A stretch of 64,000 bases of DNA from Peronospora farinosa (GCA_947646735.1 CANTFK010000943.1:62001-126000); one strand, 5' to 3'. Positions 1 through 12,984 are shown, numbered from the stretch's first letter. Numbers and translations are program-made. The notes: generated by a model not told the origin, from the sequence alone.

Positions 1-260
1 CAATTTTAAAGTTGGCTTCAGCTGTGAGTTTATCCGATGGATTTTTGTCTGGATGATATTTAATAGCCAATTTACGGTAACTGCAGTACAAAACACATCA
101 AGACAAATGTATCAGTCACTCGTAAAGTCCACAAAGTTATTTAGTTCGCAAGTATATTGCATACGACAAAAAAATCGTACGCTGTCTTGACTTCCTTTGC
201 TGTTGCTGTCCGTGACACACCCAAGTTTTCATAATAATCATTCGAGGAAAGGTCACTCAT
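1..260 (-). CDS. DnaJ (Hsp40) J-domain protein, N-terminal part, cut by window edge
   Basis: Two exons are visible on the minus strand: 181..260 (ATG at 260) and 1..80, joined by a 100 nt GT-AG intron (donor GTACGA, acceptor TACTGCAG). The join is in phase and gives a classic J-domain: a [12 protein letters not shown] start, helix I residues, then [14 protein letters not shown] with the invariant HPD tripeptide that stimulates Hsp70 ATPase activity. The protein begins about 8 residues before the J-domain, so there is no presequence. The rest of the gene lies left of the window, so the subclass (DNAJA or DNAJB) cannot be decided. The role as an Hsp70 co-chaperone is family knowledge. Confidence 0.9.
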
Positions 261-642
261 CACACCAGCAGAAGGTAAGAAGAAGAAAAAGATGAAATGA
301 ATGTGACTTGACGGAAGAGAGGTTGGAATCAGATATTACTTGATTGGTGGATATTAAACAGGATTTTCTGCAGATTTGAAAGAGCGATATTTTATGATAA
401 AAGAGCGTGTATACCGCAAAAAGTGCACAATAAACTGTAAAAGACAGATTTGTGCTCCTCTATAATGTCACATGCGATACAACTACAAGACATCTGCATT
501 TTCCAAGAATGCTGCCCACGCGGGGACCAAGGTCAATTGCGAATGTTGTCGCTAGACACCAGATAACACAATATAATACAATTTGAAAAAAGAAAATGCT
601 GCTACTTTTCAACTATGTACCTGTTCGTTCACAAATGTCATG
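261..642. other. Intergenic: DnaJ upstream region and 3' flank of the AI-2E gene
   Basis: This 382 bp gap lies between the start of the DnaJ gene and the stop of the next minus-strand gene. It should hold the DnaJ promoter. I see no coding region or repeat in it; the short plus-strand open frames near 583 are shadows of the neighbouring gene. Confidence 0.5.
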
Positions 643-2219
643 TTATACCCGCATGAGGCCACCACTTGCACGATCATTCTCACTCTCGGTTCGCACTTTC
701 ATGGTTTCAAAAGTCTCGTTATCGTCCTTCTCCTTCATATATCGAGTGGTCTTTCTACCAAACCGCGTAAAGTATGTTCCTTCCACCAAAGCCACAAACT
801 CGGGCCATAGTTTTAGATGGCTCAGCATAATTTTGGCTGCAGCAGTAAGTGGCACTGACAACATCATGCCCACGACTCCCCAAAGAAGTCCCCACGCCGA
901 AAGCGACATGATTACAATAACAGGATCTATCTCGAGTCTTCGGCCAAATACCCTCGGTTCCACAAAGCTACCCACAAACATGTGAAAGCACATCGGAAGA
1001 AACATGGCCAGAAACTTTTCCATCGGATTCATCAAGTCGGACGGCGTGATGGCAATGATACAAATTGGTGCAACAGATGCAATCATGGCTCCAACGTTGG
1101 GGATCCAGTTTAAAATGAACGTCAGAATACCCCACACAATGGCCAGCCCTACATTCAGCCAAACGTAGACAATCGTAACCAGCAAAGACACGAAAAGTGA
1201 AAGAAAACACTTTAATGTCACGAATCGTTGAATGTCGTGGTCAATCTTGGACCAAACGCCTCCAGCATCACTAGCACGTGTTCGTGTGCAAAGAAAGTAT
1301 GTGAGGTAGATAAGCGTCACAAACATGACGGAGAGCAAATCCATCGTTTCCGTGACTAAAACTCGCGCTACTTTGTCAACATTGTCGTGCAGCGTCGTTG
1401 TAATGTTCAGCGATAGTCCTATTTGTTCAAAAATGTTCTCGATTCCCGAAACAAGATTATTGTATCCCGTCTGATAAGAACCACCATCCAGTGCATGGAA
1501 CGAAACCACAGTAATGTAGCCCAGCAGTCCAAAGAATACACACACCAAGCTGACAGCCATTAGCGAAGCCAATGCACGTGAACAGCTTTGTGACATTCGT
1601 CGAGCATGACGTCCACGTGATGTACAAATGCAGAGGAAATACCTCGGTGAAACATCAATCATTTCCACCAACGGATCCAAAAGGTACCTAGAGACGAAAG
1701 AACAAAACACACGAAAACAATATTAACACAACAATTGCAACCATTATTTTTTTAAAAGCACGTGCAGTTAGCAACAATAGGACGTACATGAGAAAAATAG
1801 CAAGAAAAAATGGAATCAGCACCGTTTGGAACCATGATAGTAAATAGCACGATGCTGCTACGCTAGAATCAGAAAACATGTTCGATAAAAGGTAAGAAAT
1901 TATCGTGTACGAACACGTTAACACCATCCAATTAATTTCAGTATTGTACTCACCCCGTTGCTAATAATGCACCTTTTGTCTCAAATGCCAGTTGTCGTAC
2001 TGGTCCATCTAGTGCCGCTAAAATATCGTTAGCCACATCATTATAGGAGGGCCGCATAATGTCGTCACTGCTAAAATTGGTACTACGCTCTGCGCTGAAG
2101 GAGATGGTGGAGGCAGCAGAAGGGGACAATGACACGCTTGAAAGACCAGTGGATGTTGTTTGGGGCGACTCCATGTCCACTGACGCATAAACTTGCTCTT
2201 TTTTGCTTACAAGCTTCAT
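643..2219 (-). CDS. AI-2E family (PerM/UPF0118-type) multi-pass membrane protein
   Basis: Three exons: 1954..2219 (ATG at 2219), 1788..1862 and 643..1687, with introns of 91 and 100 nt (donors GTGAGT and GTACGT). All joins are in phase and give 461 residues. The first ~90 residues are Ser/Thr-rich and probably cytosolic. A hydrophobic stretch then runs into LLDPLVEMID, the usual first-helix motif of the AI-2E transporter family (Pfam PF01594). The C-terminal half has the family hallmark: a hairpin of hydrophobic helices with WIPNVGAMIASVAP, then FVEPRVFG and a long hydrophobic segment. Bacterial members are linked to autoinducer-2 or ion export; eukaryotic members are mostly uncharacterised, so the substrate is unknown. 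The gene is divergent from the NDUFA9-like gene, with 235 bp between starts. Confidence 0.85.
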
Positions 2220-2454
2220 GTCACGAATTCTTCTGATTCCGATTTTATTGTACGCAGATGGAATGGCTGTGCGGACAATTGATAGCCGTTATGAGTGATG
2301 GTCTCTCGACGTTTTGAAATTAATTATTGCATCACGCCCGGTCTAGGGCAATAATTATGGATGTAAATTGATGAGATATTCAGGTGGTCCACCTGATTTA
2401 TAAACTTGCGGTCTCTAGAACGTCGTAAAATACCTGGAAAAGCGTCATAAAAAG

Positions 2455-3593
2455 ATGTCGGCGCTCTCTCCTGTGGCCAAAGCAGCTTTGCGCCACCCCG
2501 TAGGACGTGTACGTGGTGACGGTATCACCGCCACAGTATTCGGAGCTACGGGTTTTCTTGGTCGTTACGTCTGCTCGCACTTGGGTACGTTTAATCTCCA
2601 TATTTAATCCACCTGGATTTTATCTACCCGGATATTATCCATACCTCTAGAACTTAATGATTCTATTCACTTATTACATGATGCTCAGGTATTCATGGAA
2701 ATGGATACGTCGTTCCCTACCGTGGAGATGAATCAGAAGTATCCCATCTTCGTGTATCCGCAGACTTGGGTAACGTTGCCCAACAACCCTTTCATCCACG
2801 TGACCGTGCTTCGATCGTAGAGGCCGTAGCTGGTTCTGATATTGTCATTAATCTCATTGGTAAACATTATCAGACCAAGCACCTATTGCCATGGTGGATC
2901 AATTATACGTACGATGATGTGCATGTGGATATTGCCCGTACTATTGCTGAGGTGGCAAAGGAAGCAGGTGTGCCTCGCATGGTGCACGTGTCATCTTTGC
3001 TAGCTCAGCCCAACTCCCCATCTCTGTGGGCTGCTTCGAAATTTCGTGGTGAGGTCGCTGTTCGCAAAGCATTTCCGGAAGCTAATATTGTACGACCATC
3101 CAATATGTTTGGTCCGGAAGACCGGCTATTGGTCTGGATTGGTAATCGCCTTAATTATGGTGGTGTGCCTGTTGTGGACAATGGTGATGCTGTGATCCAA
3201 CCCGTGTTTGTCAATGACGTGGCTAAAGCGATCTACCATATCACGCAGGACGATACGATTCAGGGCAAGACTTTTGAGCTCGTTGGTGACGAGGAGTTCA
3301 CGTACAAGGAATTGGCTGACTACGTGTTTGACGTGACGAAACGTAATTCAAGATTGATCAATCTGCCACTTCCCGTGGCTCAGGCCATCGGCTACTTCTG
3401 TGAGCAGTTCCCGGACCCGAAATTCACACGTGATTGGGCTACGCGTCTTAGCATGAATGAGGTCAAGACGTCAGTTTTGCCTGGTCTGCGGGAGTTGGAC
3501 ATTGAGCCGACCAAGTTGGAAAAGGAAGCACCCAATTTCCTTCTTAAGTTCAACGCTGGTGGCCATTTCCAGGAGGTGTCTGGCTACCATTAA
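2455..3593 (+). CDS. NDUFA9: NDUFA9-like (39 kDa) accessory subunit of mitochondrial complex I
   Basis: Two exons, 2455..2584 and 2689..3593, with a 104 nt intron (donor GTACGT, acceptor CTCAG), give 344 residues in phase. The N-terminus carries a Rossmann NAD(P)-binding motif, TVFGATGFLGRYV, right after a short basic leader. Then come IHGNGYVVPYRGDE, LIGKHYQTKH and VHVSSLLAQP, where the catalytic Tyr/Lys of true reductases is not clearly kept. The length and the order of motifs fit the atypical short-chain dehydrogenase NDUFA9, an NADPH-binding structural subunit of NADH:ubiquinone oxidoreductase in the matrix arm. The start at 2455 gives the usual short presequence-like leader; I see no better upstream ATG. 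Confidence 0.9.
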
Positions 3594-3810
3594 AGCTATT
3601 ACCTATGGAAGGGAGTAAGAAGACACAAAGGAACGCCTAGGCTAGTATTACCATAGCTGCTGCTACTTTTGACGTGGTTTGACAGAACAATAACAAAAAT
3701 GAGAGGCTACGTAACATGTGGTATACTTTTCGTCTCGATTATGTGATACGCATTCGTTCCTAGCCAATGAAATAAAGTATCAATTGGATCACCATCACGT
3801 GGTACGAAAT

Positions 3811-4751
3811 ATGATTATTTCGGCTGGAAGAGCGTTCGTACCGAGATTTCGATTAAGGTCTCAACAGTTTCAAGGTTTTGTGGATGTACCAATTGGGCAA
3901 AGAACGTATGGAATTACTGGCTTTTCACGTATTGGAACCAACCCAAAAGTGGCAAGGACTCGCTCAACGTTTCAAATTACCAGCCCTCGATCCTTTACCA
4001 CTAGTAGTGACGAGATGCCACTGCATTTTGATACACATCATGTTGTGAAAAGTTTACAGGATAAAGGTATGCATTGGAATGGAATTTTTTTTCATATTGT
4101 AATGCTGACATTCGTGATGTCTCTTGCTGTAGGTTTTACCGTTGATCAGTCAGAAGCTGTTCTGTATGTAATGAAAGATGCTATGGCAGACTCGTTACAA
4201 GCTCAATCACGAATTGTAAGATGTCGTCAAGATGTCGTCAAGATTCGTCTTGTAATACTGGATACGTACTGATGTAGTTCTCTACTGTTATTTTTCTTCT
4301 ATCTAGTTGGCTACAAAGTCCGAGCATGTGGAACTTAAAGCAGAACTGTCTGAACGAGTTTTCAACTCGACTCTCAAGTTTGGTGCGTTCCTAACTTTTC
4401 CTGATGATTGTCTTGGTATAATGCCGTTTTACATCTTGATTTGACTTGTGTTTTTTCTTTTCTTTTGCTACAGATATTGCACAACGTCACTCACGAGAAT
4501 TGCTGGAGCGTGATTTCAATACGCTGAAGCAGGATATTCGAGTGCTGGAAAAGATCGACTTTGACAAAATTCGCATGGAAATTGCAGAGCTTGAGAAAAA
4601 GTTTTTGCTACAGAAGCAAGCTGAGGATGAGACGTTGAATGAACTGCGACTGTCGATGGAAAAGGTGGAAAAGCGAATGCTCCAGTATGCGGTGGGTTTT
4701 GCAGGTACCATCATGGCCGTGGGTGCTGCCCTCACGCGTTTAGTCCTATGA
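3811..4751 (+). CDS. MCUR1/CCDC90-like mitochondrial coiled-coil protein (DUF1640)
   Basis: Four exons: 3811..4066, 4133..4215, 4307..4382 and 4474..4751, all GT-AG and in phase, 230 residues. The start at 3811 gives MIISAGRAFVPRFRLRSQ, a basic amphipathic mitochondrial leader. The core begins with FDTHHVVKSLQDKGFTVDQ and leads into a long coiled coil (LEKIDFDKIRMEIAELEKK). It ends in one C-terminal membrane segment, QYAVGFAGTIMAVGAALTRLVL. This order is the DUF1640 family (Pfam PF07798: CCDC90A/MCUR1, CCDC90B, yeast FMP32), inner-membrane proteins tied to calcium uniporter and respiratory complex assembly. Which paralogue role applies cannot be told from sequence. The gene is convergent with the SEN1-like helicase, with 75 bp between stops. 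Confidence 0.85.
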
Positions 4752-4826
4752 CCCTCCAGATAAGAACACAATTTTCTTGCAGTCGTGTGGTATTTTACAT
4801 GCTGATTCATTAGCGTCGATGTAGAG

Positions 4827-7800
4827 CTACGAAAACTCGGAGCTGCGCGGTTTCGTCTTTTCGCTTACGCGCGAGGTTGACTTCGCGAGCTTCGAAGCGC
4901 TGCCAAGGATATTGCCCAACACGTTTGTGCTCCTTTCGACAGGATTCCTGGCAGCGATGCCATGATTTCTGGTGGTGCTCAACTCATCCGTCGTGGCCTT
5001 AAAATTGCGTCTACGTGACGAAGCACGATTACGATGGTCGGGGTAAGCGGACGCTTGTGGCGGTCGTTCACCTCTCATCCGTGGGGCTATCGGAAGCGCA
5101 CGATCTGTCGTTGAAGCAGGAATAGGCTCATTGACTTGGCAAACTTCCTTTTCGGAAACTGACTGCAAAGAAGCGGATGAAGATCCAGACGTACTTCTCG
5201 ATGACGCAATTGCGTGCGTTTGACTATCGCAGTCGCGACGATTACCCTGACGGTATCGGTTGTCCTGTGAGTTCATGCTGTTGCTTGTGCTGTCACCTTG
5301 CTCCCTATCAAATGAACATTTATAGCCGCGAGAACTGTCAGTCTCTTCATGTTGCGATTCCCTTTTCGAAGAACCTGTATCCCTTCTCGAAGAACCTGTA
5401 TCCTTTCTCGAAGAACTTTCATCCCTTCTCCAGTCATTAGCTCTTTCGTGGGTGCGGTTCCCACTACGCTGGCGCACATCGGCTGTCGATGAGTTGTTCC
5501 GGTCACGAAAGCTCCGAATCTCATATTGACCTCGCAAGTCCGCTTCTGAAGGCGGTGTTGTCACAGATGTGCGGGGCTTCTTCAAATTTGCTGCATCCAA
5601 AGCCTCCTTCGCAGACCTTTTGTGGCTGTCGACAGGTTGATTCACTGAAAGCTCAAGTCCTGATTCTCTTTTGACGGAGGCCGAAGATGGTTTGTCACTG
5701 CTGGATGCCTTGTCATCGCTCGCCTCTTCACTCTTGTCTTCATGCGCACAACGCGCTTCAACATTACGTTTCATTGTGTCATTTGCCTTCACGTCCTTAG
5801 CTTCTTCTACCGAGATAAGCTCTGGTTTTATAACCACAGCAGGTACATTCACAGTAGGTTTCACAATGGAGGTAGACTTTTGAGCCGCTTTCTCGTGCAT
5901 CAACTTGTAGTGTTCAGCCAACTCGCGGCATTTGTCCCCTGCTAGTCTCTTCGCCACATCAGGAAATCCTTTTCCTTCTGTCCGAATAATTAGCTTTCGA
6001 TCACGAGCGCTCTTGATTAACGCAGCCCACGTTTCATCGCGCACTAGTGTACTGACATTACCAATAACGTAGAGGCAAAACCGTGCACGGGTAATTGCCA
6101 CGTTTAGGCGGCGAATATCGCGCAAGAAACCAATACCTCCGTGTCGAGACGAGCGAACGCAAGAAAACACGATCACGTCTTTTTCTCGGCCCTGAAACCC
6201 ATCCACCGTGTTTACTTCGACTGATACGCTTGCTGGGATTCCTGAACGTGTGATTTCTTGCCGAAGAACGCGTACTTGTTCTTTGTACGGTGATACAAAT
6301 CCAACACTCCATTTGTTGTTGCGTACCTCTGCACAAGTCTCAAACATGTTTTGGCACAAACTAACACAAAATGTTGCCTCAACGCGATTGTACTTTGACC
6401 CGTTCATATCTTCCTCCCTCGAGTTGTCAACATCATACAACATAAAAGGTTGAAAACTCGTATGCGCATATATGCCAGAGCAGATCTTTTGAACACGTTC
6501 CATAACGCTGGGTCCATCTGTCAGCATTCCTCCGTAAAATCTCTTGGACGGGAAGTCCCGCAAAAATGGATGCATTCGATATTGCACTCGAAGCATTGAC
6601 GGTGCGACACCACTTTCAGCTATACGTTCGAATAGTGATCGATCGTACCGTGCTTTTGCCGCGACAACGCTTTTTACTGTAGCTGGAAGCTGTTTAGGGT
6701 CACCAACCAGCACAACACGAGCTACTCGCTCCCGGATCGGAATAAGCGTACTTAGCTCCACTGCTTGGGCCGCTTCATCGATGATGAGGGCGTCAAAGCC
6801 ATGCTTCAATCCCGAAAAGTCACCACTTCCTGCCTTTGACAAGGTGCAAGCAATAATGCTTGCCTCGGACAAGATAGTTTCTGTCATTTTGGCCCGAAAT
6901 GCCGTCACTTCATCTCGCAGACGTCTGATTCGACCCGAGCATCCTGTCAGTTGTTGATGCATCTTGGCGAGCGCCTTTCGATCTCGCTTGGGTCCAGCCG
7001 CGTCTTCTATCTTATTGTGAAAATCACGAATAGAGCCGCGCAATTGTCGCTGTGTTTCTTGGAGTGAGTGCAATTCCATTGCTTTCGGGTGAATTGCCAT
7101 TTCACGCCGGATGATATGCGGCAAGCAAACAGAGTTAACAATCTCAGGTGCATCCTCGCCTGCATTTCCGAGGCGGACAATGGATATCCATTCCTTCAAG
7201 AGTGTTTCAGGATGAACACTCGGCGCTCGGACTTTAGCGACGTTCCCAGAACTATCCATTAGTCCGTTCGTAACGATTCGTAGCACCAACTCATTTACAG
7301 CACCGTTGGATGGCGCGCAAAGCAGGATGTTATTTGTTCGACTTGCTGAACGCTCCAACGCTGCTTTTGATATAACACGGCGCTTTACTACCAGTTTTGA
7401 GTTGGGTTGGTGGCTCGTGCGAGATGATAACTTCTTTTCTAATCGACTGCGCGACATACCAACATTCTTCAGCGATTGAATGGTCGTTTGACTTGGTCCA
7501 GCTGCTACGGCGGAGTCAGACGTACGACGAAGAATACTCCCGAGGGCAGATGTGACCCCACTCAATGAAAATGTCGACGCTGGAGCTTGCATTGATGGTT
7601 GTTCGACGGATCGCCCAGTATTCGTTCCGCGACATCGTGCAGTCTCAAAGTTATTGAAGTCTCCTTTGGTGCCGTTGCCTGGAGCGCTTGAACCACTTTT
7701 CGGGTTTATTATTGGCATGACGGCATTTGCTGGTAACCGCAATGATAACAATCCACTCAGAAGGCCCATAATCGTTTTCGTCTTGCCTGTTCCTGGTGGT

Positions 7801-10800
7801 CCTTGAAGTAGAGATACACCCATGTTGTAGTTATTCAGCACGCTGTGGATGGACTGCAACTGGGATGAATTATACTGGGGCTTAATTGCCTCCCACAGAT
7901 CGGGCGATAGAAAGCGAGGTGCGCGCTCCAGAGTATCTTTCTTATCCATGAGACTCGTCCACTTTTCTTTGAGCTTTCCAGAAAGGGTCCTGACTTCTGC
8001 ATCATCGTGCTTGCGCAGCTTGTTGACAGCTTTACCTATACTAGTAGACTAAAGACAAATAGAAGTGAGTGCACCGCCAATAGCTAGACTTGCTGTAGTA
8101 CAGACAGAGGTTTACCCTCAAATCGGTCAGCATCACGTCCATCTTGTCTAAGCGTTTCAGAATCTTCACAATACTTGCTTGACTGTTTTCGCTTGATTTT
8201 TTCGATCGCAAGTCATCCAGTACCGATGTGATGGTAATGAGCTCTGATTGTGTAGACTTGTACGCTTCTGGAGTCAAAATAGCTGTTCTCAGGTGCTCGG
8301 GGAGCATATCGACGGACCGAAGCGCAATGTACTCGCGCGCAGACGTCACCAAATTACAGAGCGTGTTTACCTTCCACTCTGTATCGGCGATTGCACTCGC
8401 CGCCAACACTTCAGTCGAGAACGTACCTACACTTGCTGTCGCGTTGTCCAATTCGCCATCATTCAGGAAGAGCACCTTTACAGATTCTCCATCTTCGTTC
8501 TTCGAATTCTTTTTTATCGACGATGTTTGCCGTCGCCCCTTTTCCGTCTCGCTGATCAAGACGACACCCAAAAACTCCCGCTTATTCATAAAGCCACTTT
8601 GGTCATCGCTACCAGCTAAAATTTGCAAGAGAACCACGTCGCCATTTCGAAATAACTTCTCATTGAAGCTTCTTCCCGGTCGTCTCTTGCCACCGAAATT
8701 TGCTTGAGAGCTCGCTAGCAGCGCTTCGTCTTTTTGAGCAATGCTGAAGCTAATACAACGCATACCTTCTCGTGGCTTTTCAGACTCGTAGCGAAGTAGA
8801 TGACCCCCATTTCGATACCAACATGTTCGGAGGCGTTCTTGGACTTCATTGTTACATTCTTCTAGCATCAGTGGCAGAAAAGCTCGGACATAATCCGCAT
8901 TCTTCTTGAAATTCAAACCCGGAGCTTGTAACTCTTTTTCCGATCGTTCGTTTTGGAACTCACCAGACAAAAGAACAGGCATGCAAATTTGAAGCAATTG
9001 CCGGTAAAATGGGAGCAGCGAGCAAATTGCAATTGGTTTCTGTGTAGTTTTGATTCGATGGAAAAGAGCAGCAAAACGTAGATTAGTATCGTCTTTCTCC
9101 TCCTCTTCCGTTTGCTTTGGTGCGTCGACCTGTTTCTTCGGACGTTCGAATGACATTGTCTTGTTTGACCCTGGATGCGATTGTTTAATACCTTTTATGG
9201 TTTGAGATAAATCAAAGGAAGACTTCGGCTTTGGTGCCTGTTTCGTAGAAGGTGCCTTTGTTGAAATTGCGTGGTACTCTTCTTCCGAGTAAAAAACATG
9301 CTGTCTTCGAGCTGCTGCTTCGGCAGATACTTCCTCAGCACCAGTAAGATCCACCAATGCGTGACCATGAGCTCCAGCTGCCGACTTCCCACTCACTGGC
9401 CTAATAGAAAAACCAAGCATATTCGGAGAAGGTTTAGCTCTCGGCGGTAGCTTTGACTTTGACCGAGAGAGGGTCATGTCTCCAAAGTTTTGCAGACTTG
9501 ATCCTGTCGAGCGCTTCGTAAAAAAATCAGAGTGTTGGCCCATTTGACGCAGCTTTTTGGTCATGCGACCAAAATCAGTAGACTGTCTGGACTCAATTGA
9601 TGCTGCTTCGGCTTTTATGCTGTCGATCAGAGCAAGTGTTGTTTCATCTAGACGAGTATTTCCTTTCAAAAGGCACTCCAACACTGTCATCAGCAGCTCA
9701 GCAGCTCGCTTGTTCTCAGACGCCGACCCCTTGGATATACACTCAACCAGTGGAGTTATCAGCCCTGCCACACGCTTGCTGGACACGCCTGGGTCTTTCA
9801 ACACTAATATCCAGAATTTCCAAAATGATATTCCAAAGTCAAGACATTGCACTCGAATCGTTTCTGTAACCTCCACCGACAATTTGGTTGTTGGGGCGAG
9901 CAAATTGGTTAGTAGAGCGATCAGAAACTCGTTGATCAGATTGGGAAGCTTCAGCAGGTGTACTGCTGCGATGCCAGTATCCGTGACCTGGTGTGATGAT
10001 GTGGTCATAGCCTTCGCATTTGATGCCTTCATGAAAACTTTCTCCAGGTCACCGCTCAGCATTTTAAAGACGCGGGACCAAACAAAAATAAGCTTCTTCA
10101 TGGCAGGCAAACACACAGCCTGGGAAAAGCCGTACAGGCGCATCGATTGAAGCATGGAAAGTTGACCACGTAAATAGGCCTCGGGATTTCGGTGAACTGA
10201 AATGAGAACAGCTTCTAACGGAGAAGGTACTTGTGTTGGCTTCTTCTTGTCAACAGCATATTGGCTGATTAGCCTATCGCGAGGAACCAATCAATATACA
10301 GTAGTTAGAATTTGCCATCCGGAAAAGATACTTGTTGATGTACTACTTCGCAGTAAGTAGTACAACACACTCGTACCTTTTTATCATCTGATCGACACTG
10401 CTTGTCGGACTCAGATAGCAAGCACTTATATGTTGGGACACCACAGGAAACCGAAAGGGATTAGCTAGGCCCTTGTGTAACACCTCATTACACATTCGCT
10501 GGAGATACTGTTGGGTGTGATCCTCATATTTCCGTAATATTGTCGTGATTTGTTGATGCTGGTTACTGGGGGTGGTCTGAACGACTAAACCGTTTAGTAG
10601 CTCAGAAATACCTCCAATTGACTCAAACAGTGCTCCGTGAACTTGAAGCGGTATCGTCGTGACCGTCTTCCATGAACACAGTTTGATCAGCAAATCAGTG
10701 ATGACCGGCTTTCCCTTGGTAATAGCTTCTATCGATGCTGGCTTCCCCACATTGCTAGCAATAATGCCCGAATACACAATATCCCGAGCAAGTTGCAAGT

Positions 10801-12984
10801 GTTTGCTCAATATGAGGGCGGTTGTCTCTGCTGCCAAGTCAACTAGCGACTCAACATTGTTAGGCTTGATAACAATACCAAACAAGTGATCCATCCATAG
10901 CTTCCCCAGGTGCTCATTAGTACTGTCTCCAGTTCCCGAACTACACGGCCACCAGAAGGCGCTTTCAGAGATGGAATAGTCAATAGAGATCGATTCAGAT
11001 AGCGCGCCTTCCTCTCGTCCACTTCCACAGTTATTTTTTACAGAACCGGACATGCGGTATTCGTAACAGTCAATCAGAATAGTAAAGACTGCCCTTGATG
11101 CTGCTACAATGGCAATGGCGTCGTAATGCTTTGGGCGAAAATCCTCGGCAATTAGAAATTGCAGGATTTCCCTCCGTGTCTTCAAATAATATTCGAGCTT
11201 TTCTAATTTTCCTTCGTTGGCCTACAGAAAATGGAGTGGTGCTTGTCAGGAACTTTACAACGCATGAATCCAACGTAAACACATTGTAACATACCACTTG
11301 GCTAGAGATTTGAGGTGGACGCATGGCCACTAGTAATGGCGGTAGAAGCTCAATAAACTGTTTCGTAACAAATACACGCCAAGTCCCGAGACGGCAATGC
11401 TGCATTACCACTTCTAGCACGACTTTTGGGGAGTTAACGCTGTGGTTCCAAAACCGGTGTCCCAGACAGCGTAAAAGAACCGCAAAACACTTAGACACCT
11501 ACACACAGCTCATGTGAGAACAAAATGGCAATACTCACTAGATGCCGATGTATTTTGACACAGCGTACCACCAATGTAAGTGTCTGGTCTCCTGCGGGAT
11601 CTGCATCTTGTAGATAGTTGAACGCTACATCCGGGATTGTGTCGAACGAATCTAGCATCACTTCTAAGCTGTTAACGTCCATTTGCTAGCCACAACATTA
11701 CATACAGTTGTCACTTAGTTCATCAACACAGTATCCGATGCTTGCAATGAATGTATCACCTGCATTATGTGGTCAAATGCAGACCACAACATCGGCTTCG
11801 TCGGCGTCTTCACACAGTTTGTTGGCTCCAAATACTATCATGTTTTCACAAAATATGATGTTGATACGAGATTTGATACAGGATGCAGACAATCATATCT
11901 GGGGCAAAGCACTCACGTCTTGGAGATCCTCTGTCGTCTTCAAGTCCAGCGATAACACGGATTTGTTAAATTCTTCGCTTTCGAGAATATACATCCACTC
12001 GTCTAGAACGTTGAGTAAGTACTGATCGTTTCCATAATCACCACTTAGCTGGATTTTGCCAAAGTGTTGAACGGTTTCTTTAGCCCACCCTCTGTAACAA
12101 AAAGAAGGTTATTATGATACATGTTGTAATTAGCAAAGAGTTAAAGTGACGCAAGCACCAAGAGCAGAACCACGCACCTCACAGCAGGGTCTGGTGATAC
12201 CAGTAGTTGGTACAGACCAGGACATCCGCGTAAGCATTCCAGACTTGGATTAGCTTTAACATCTGAGAACCGACAAGAAATCCACTAGAAAAAACCATAA
12301 CCCAAGGTTAGCTCAATATTTCCGCCATGGCATCAAAAAGTCATATACCTTTGACAGCACTCGCACAATGCGAAAATCCGACAGCAGTCGCCGATGACTA
12401 AGCACTTCGTACAGTGTAACTGCTACCGTTTCCAACACATTGGACGAAGTGTTTGCCAATCCCATTGACGTGTTTGCCAATTGACGCCGGACTCGATCAG
12501 CGTCCAAGCCTTGAAGTTTAACAAAAAAGGACTTGATCGAATCAGGTGTAAATTCAAACTCGAGCTCAACGTGAACACTCGGCATGGACGCATGATAAAT
12601 GTCCACACTACATTCCAAAGTAACACAAAATAATGTACAATTATCGTACCATAATTTATAATTCAAACACAATAATTCTTGAGTACAATAATAATAATTT
12701 TACGTATATCTTATGTACCATTGCCGACATTTCCCCAATTGATGTTCCATTCGTTTATAAAAGATACATACACTCTCAGAGGTTGGATAAAGTTCCAAAA
12801 CACGCATCATAAAGACCATGAGCTGGGAATAACTACACCACCAATGATGGATCTCAAGATTATCCATTAAAAATTGACCCACACAACTATAAAGTCGTTG
12901 TTTTAATACTGTCGTGTGTTTCGTCTGTTCTTGATCGCATAATTGCCGCACTTCGTTTTCTAATGCCCGTGCCTGGATCTCCAT
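4827..12984 (-). CDS. Senataxin/SEN1-like superfamily 1 RNA-DNA helicase, 10 exons
   Basis: Exons: 12719..12984 (ATG at 12984), 12349..12607, 12178..12284, 11917..12091, 11760..11834, 11539..11685, 11295..11498, 10377..11221, 8116..10273, 4827..8048. All joins are in phase and give 2,485 residues. The first ~900 residues look like the SEN1 N-terminal helical repeat region (for example SPDPAVRGWAKETVQ). About 1,050-1,380 is the prong/stalk and beta-barrel region of SEN1-type enzymes. About 1,385-1,445 is a TFIIS-N-like helical bundle (see findings). The helicase core follows: Walker A GPPGTGKT (~1,495), DEAAQA, GDPKQLPATV, YRMHP, TVDGFQGREKDV and NVAITRAR. The C-terminal ~380 residues are disordered, Ser/Arg-rich, with short repeats of the type SSRRDTG. 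Family role: R-loop removal and RNA polymerase II termination in the nucleus. Introns are 40-110 nt; intron 6 is only 40 nt. Confidence 0.9.

Noticed and set aside
596..985. Plus-strand 129-codon open frame
   Set aside because: It is antisense to the well-supported AI-2E exon and has no features.
7552..8052. Plus-strand open frames across the helicase
   Set aside because: They are shadows of the helicase coding strand, which has all helicase motifs in order.
9557..10150. Plus-strand 197-codon frame
   Set aside because: Antisense to helicase exon 9; no domain.
11835..11916. In-frame continuation of helicase exon 4 through a TGA
   Set aside because: A clean GTGAGT donor and GATAG acceptor give an 82 nt intron and a sensible exon 5, so the stop is intronic.
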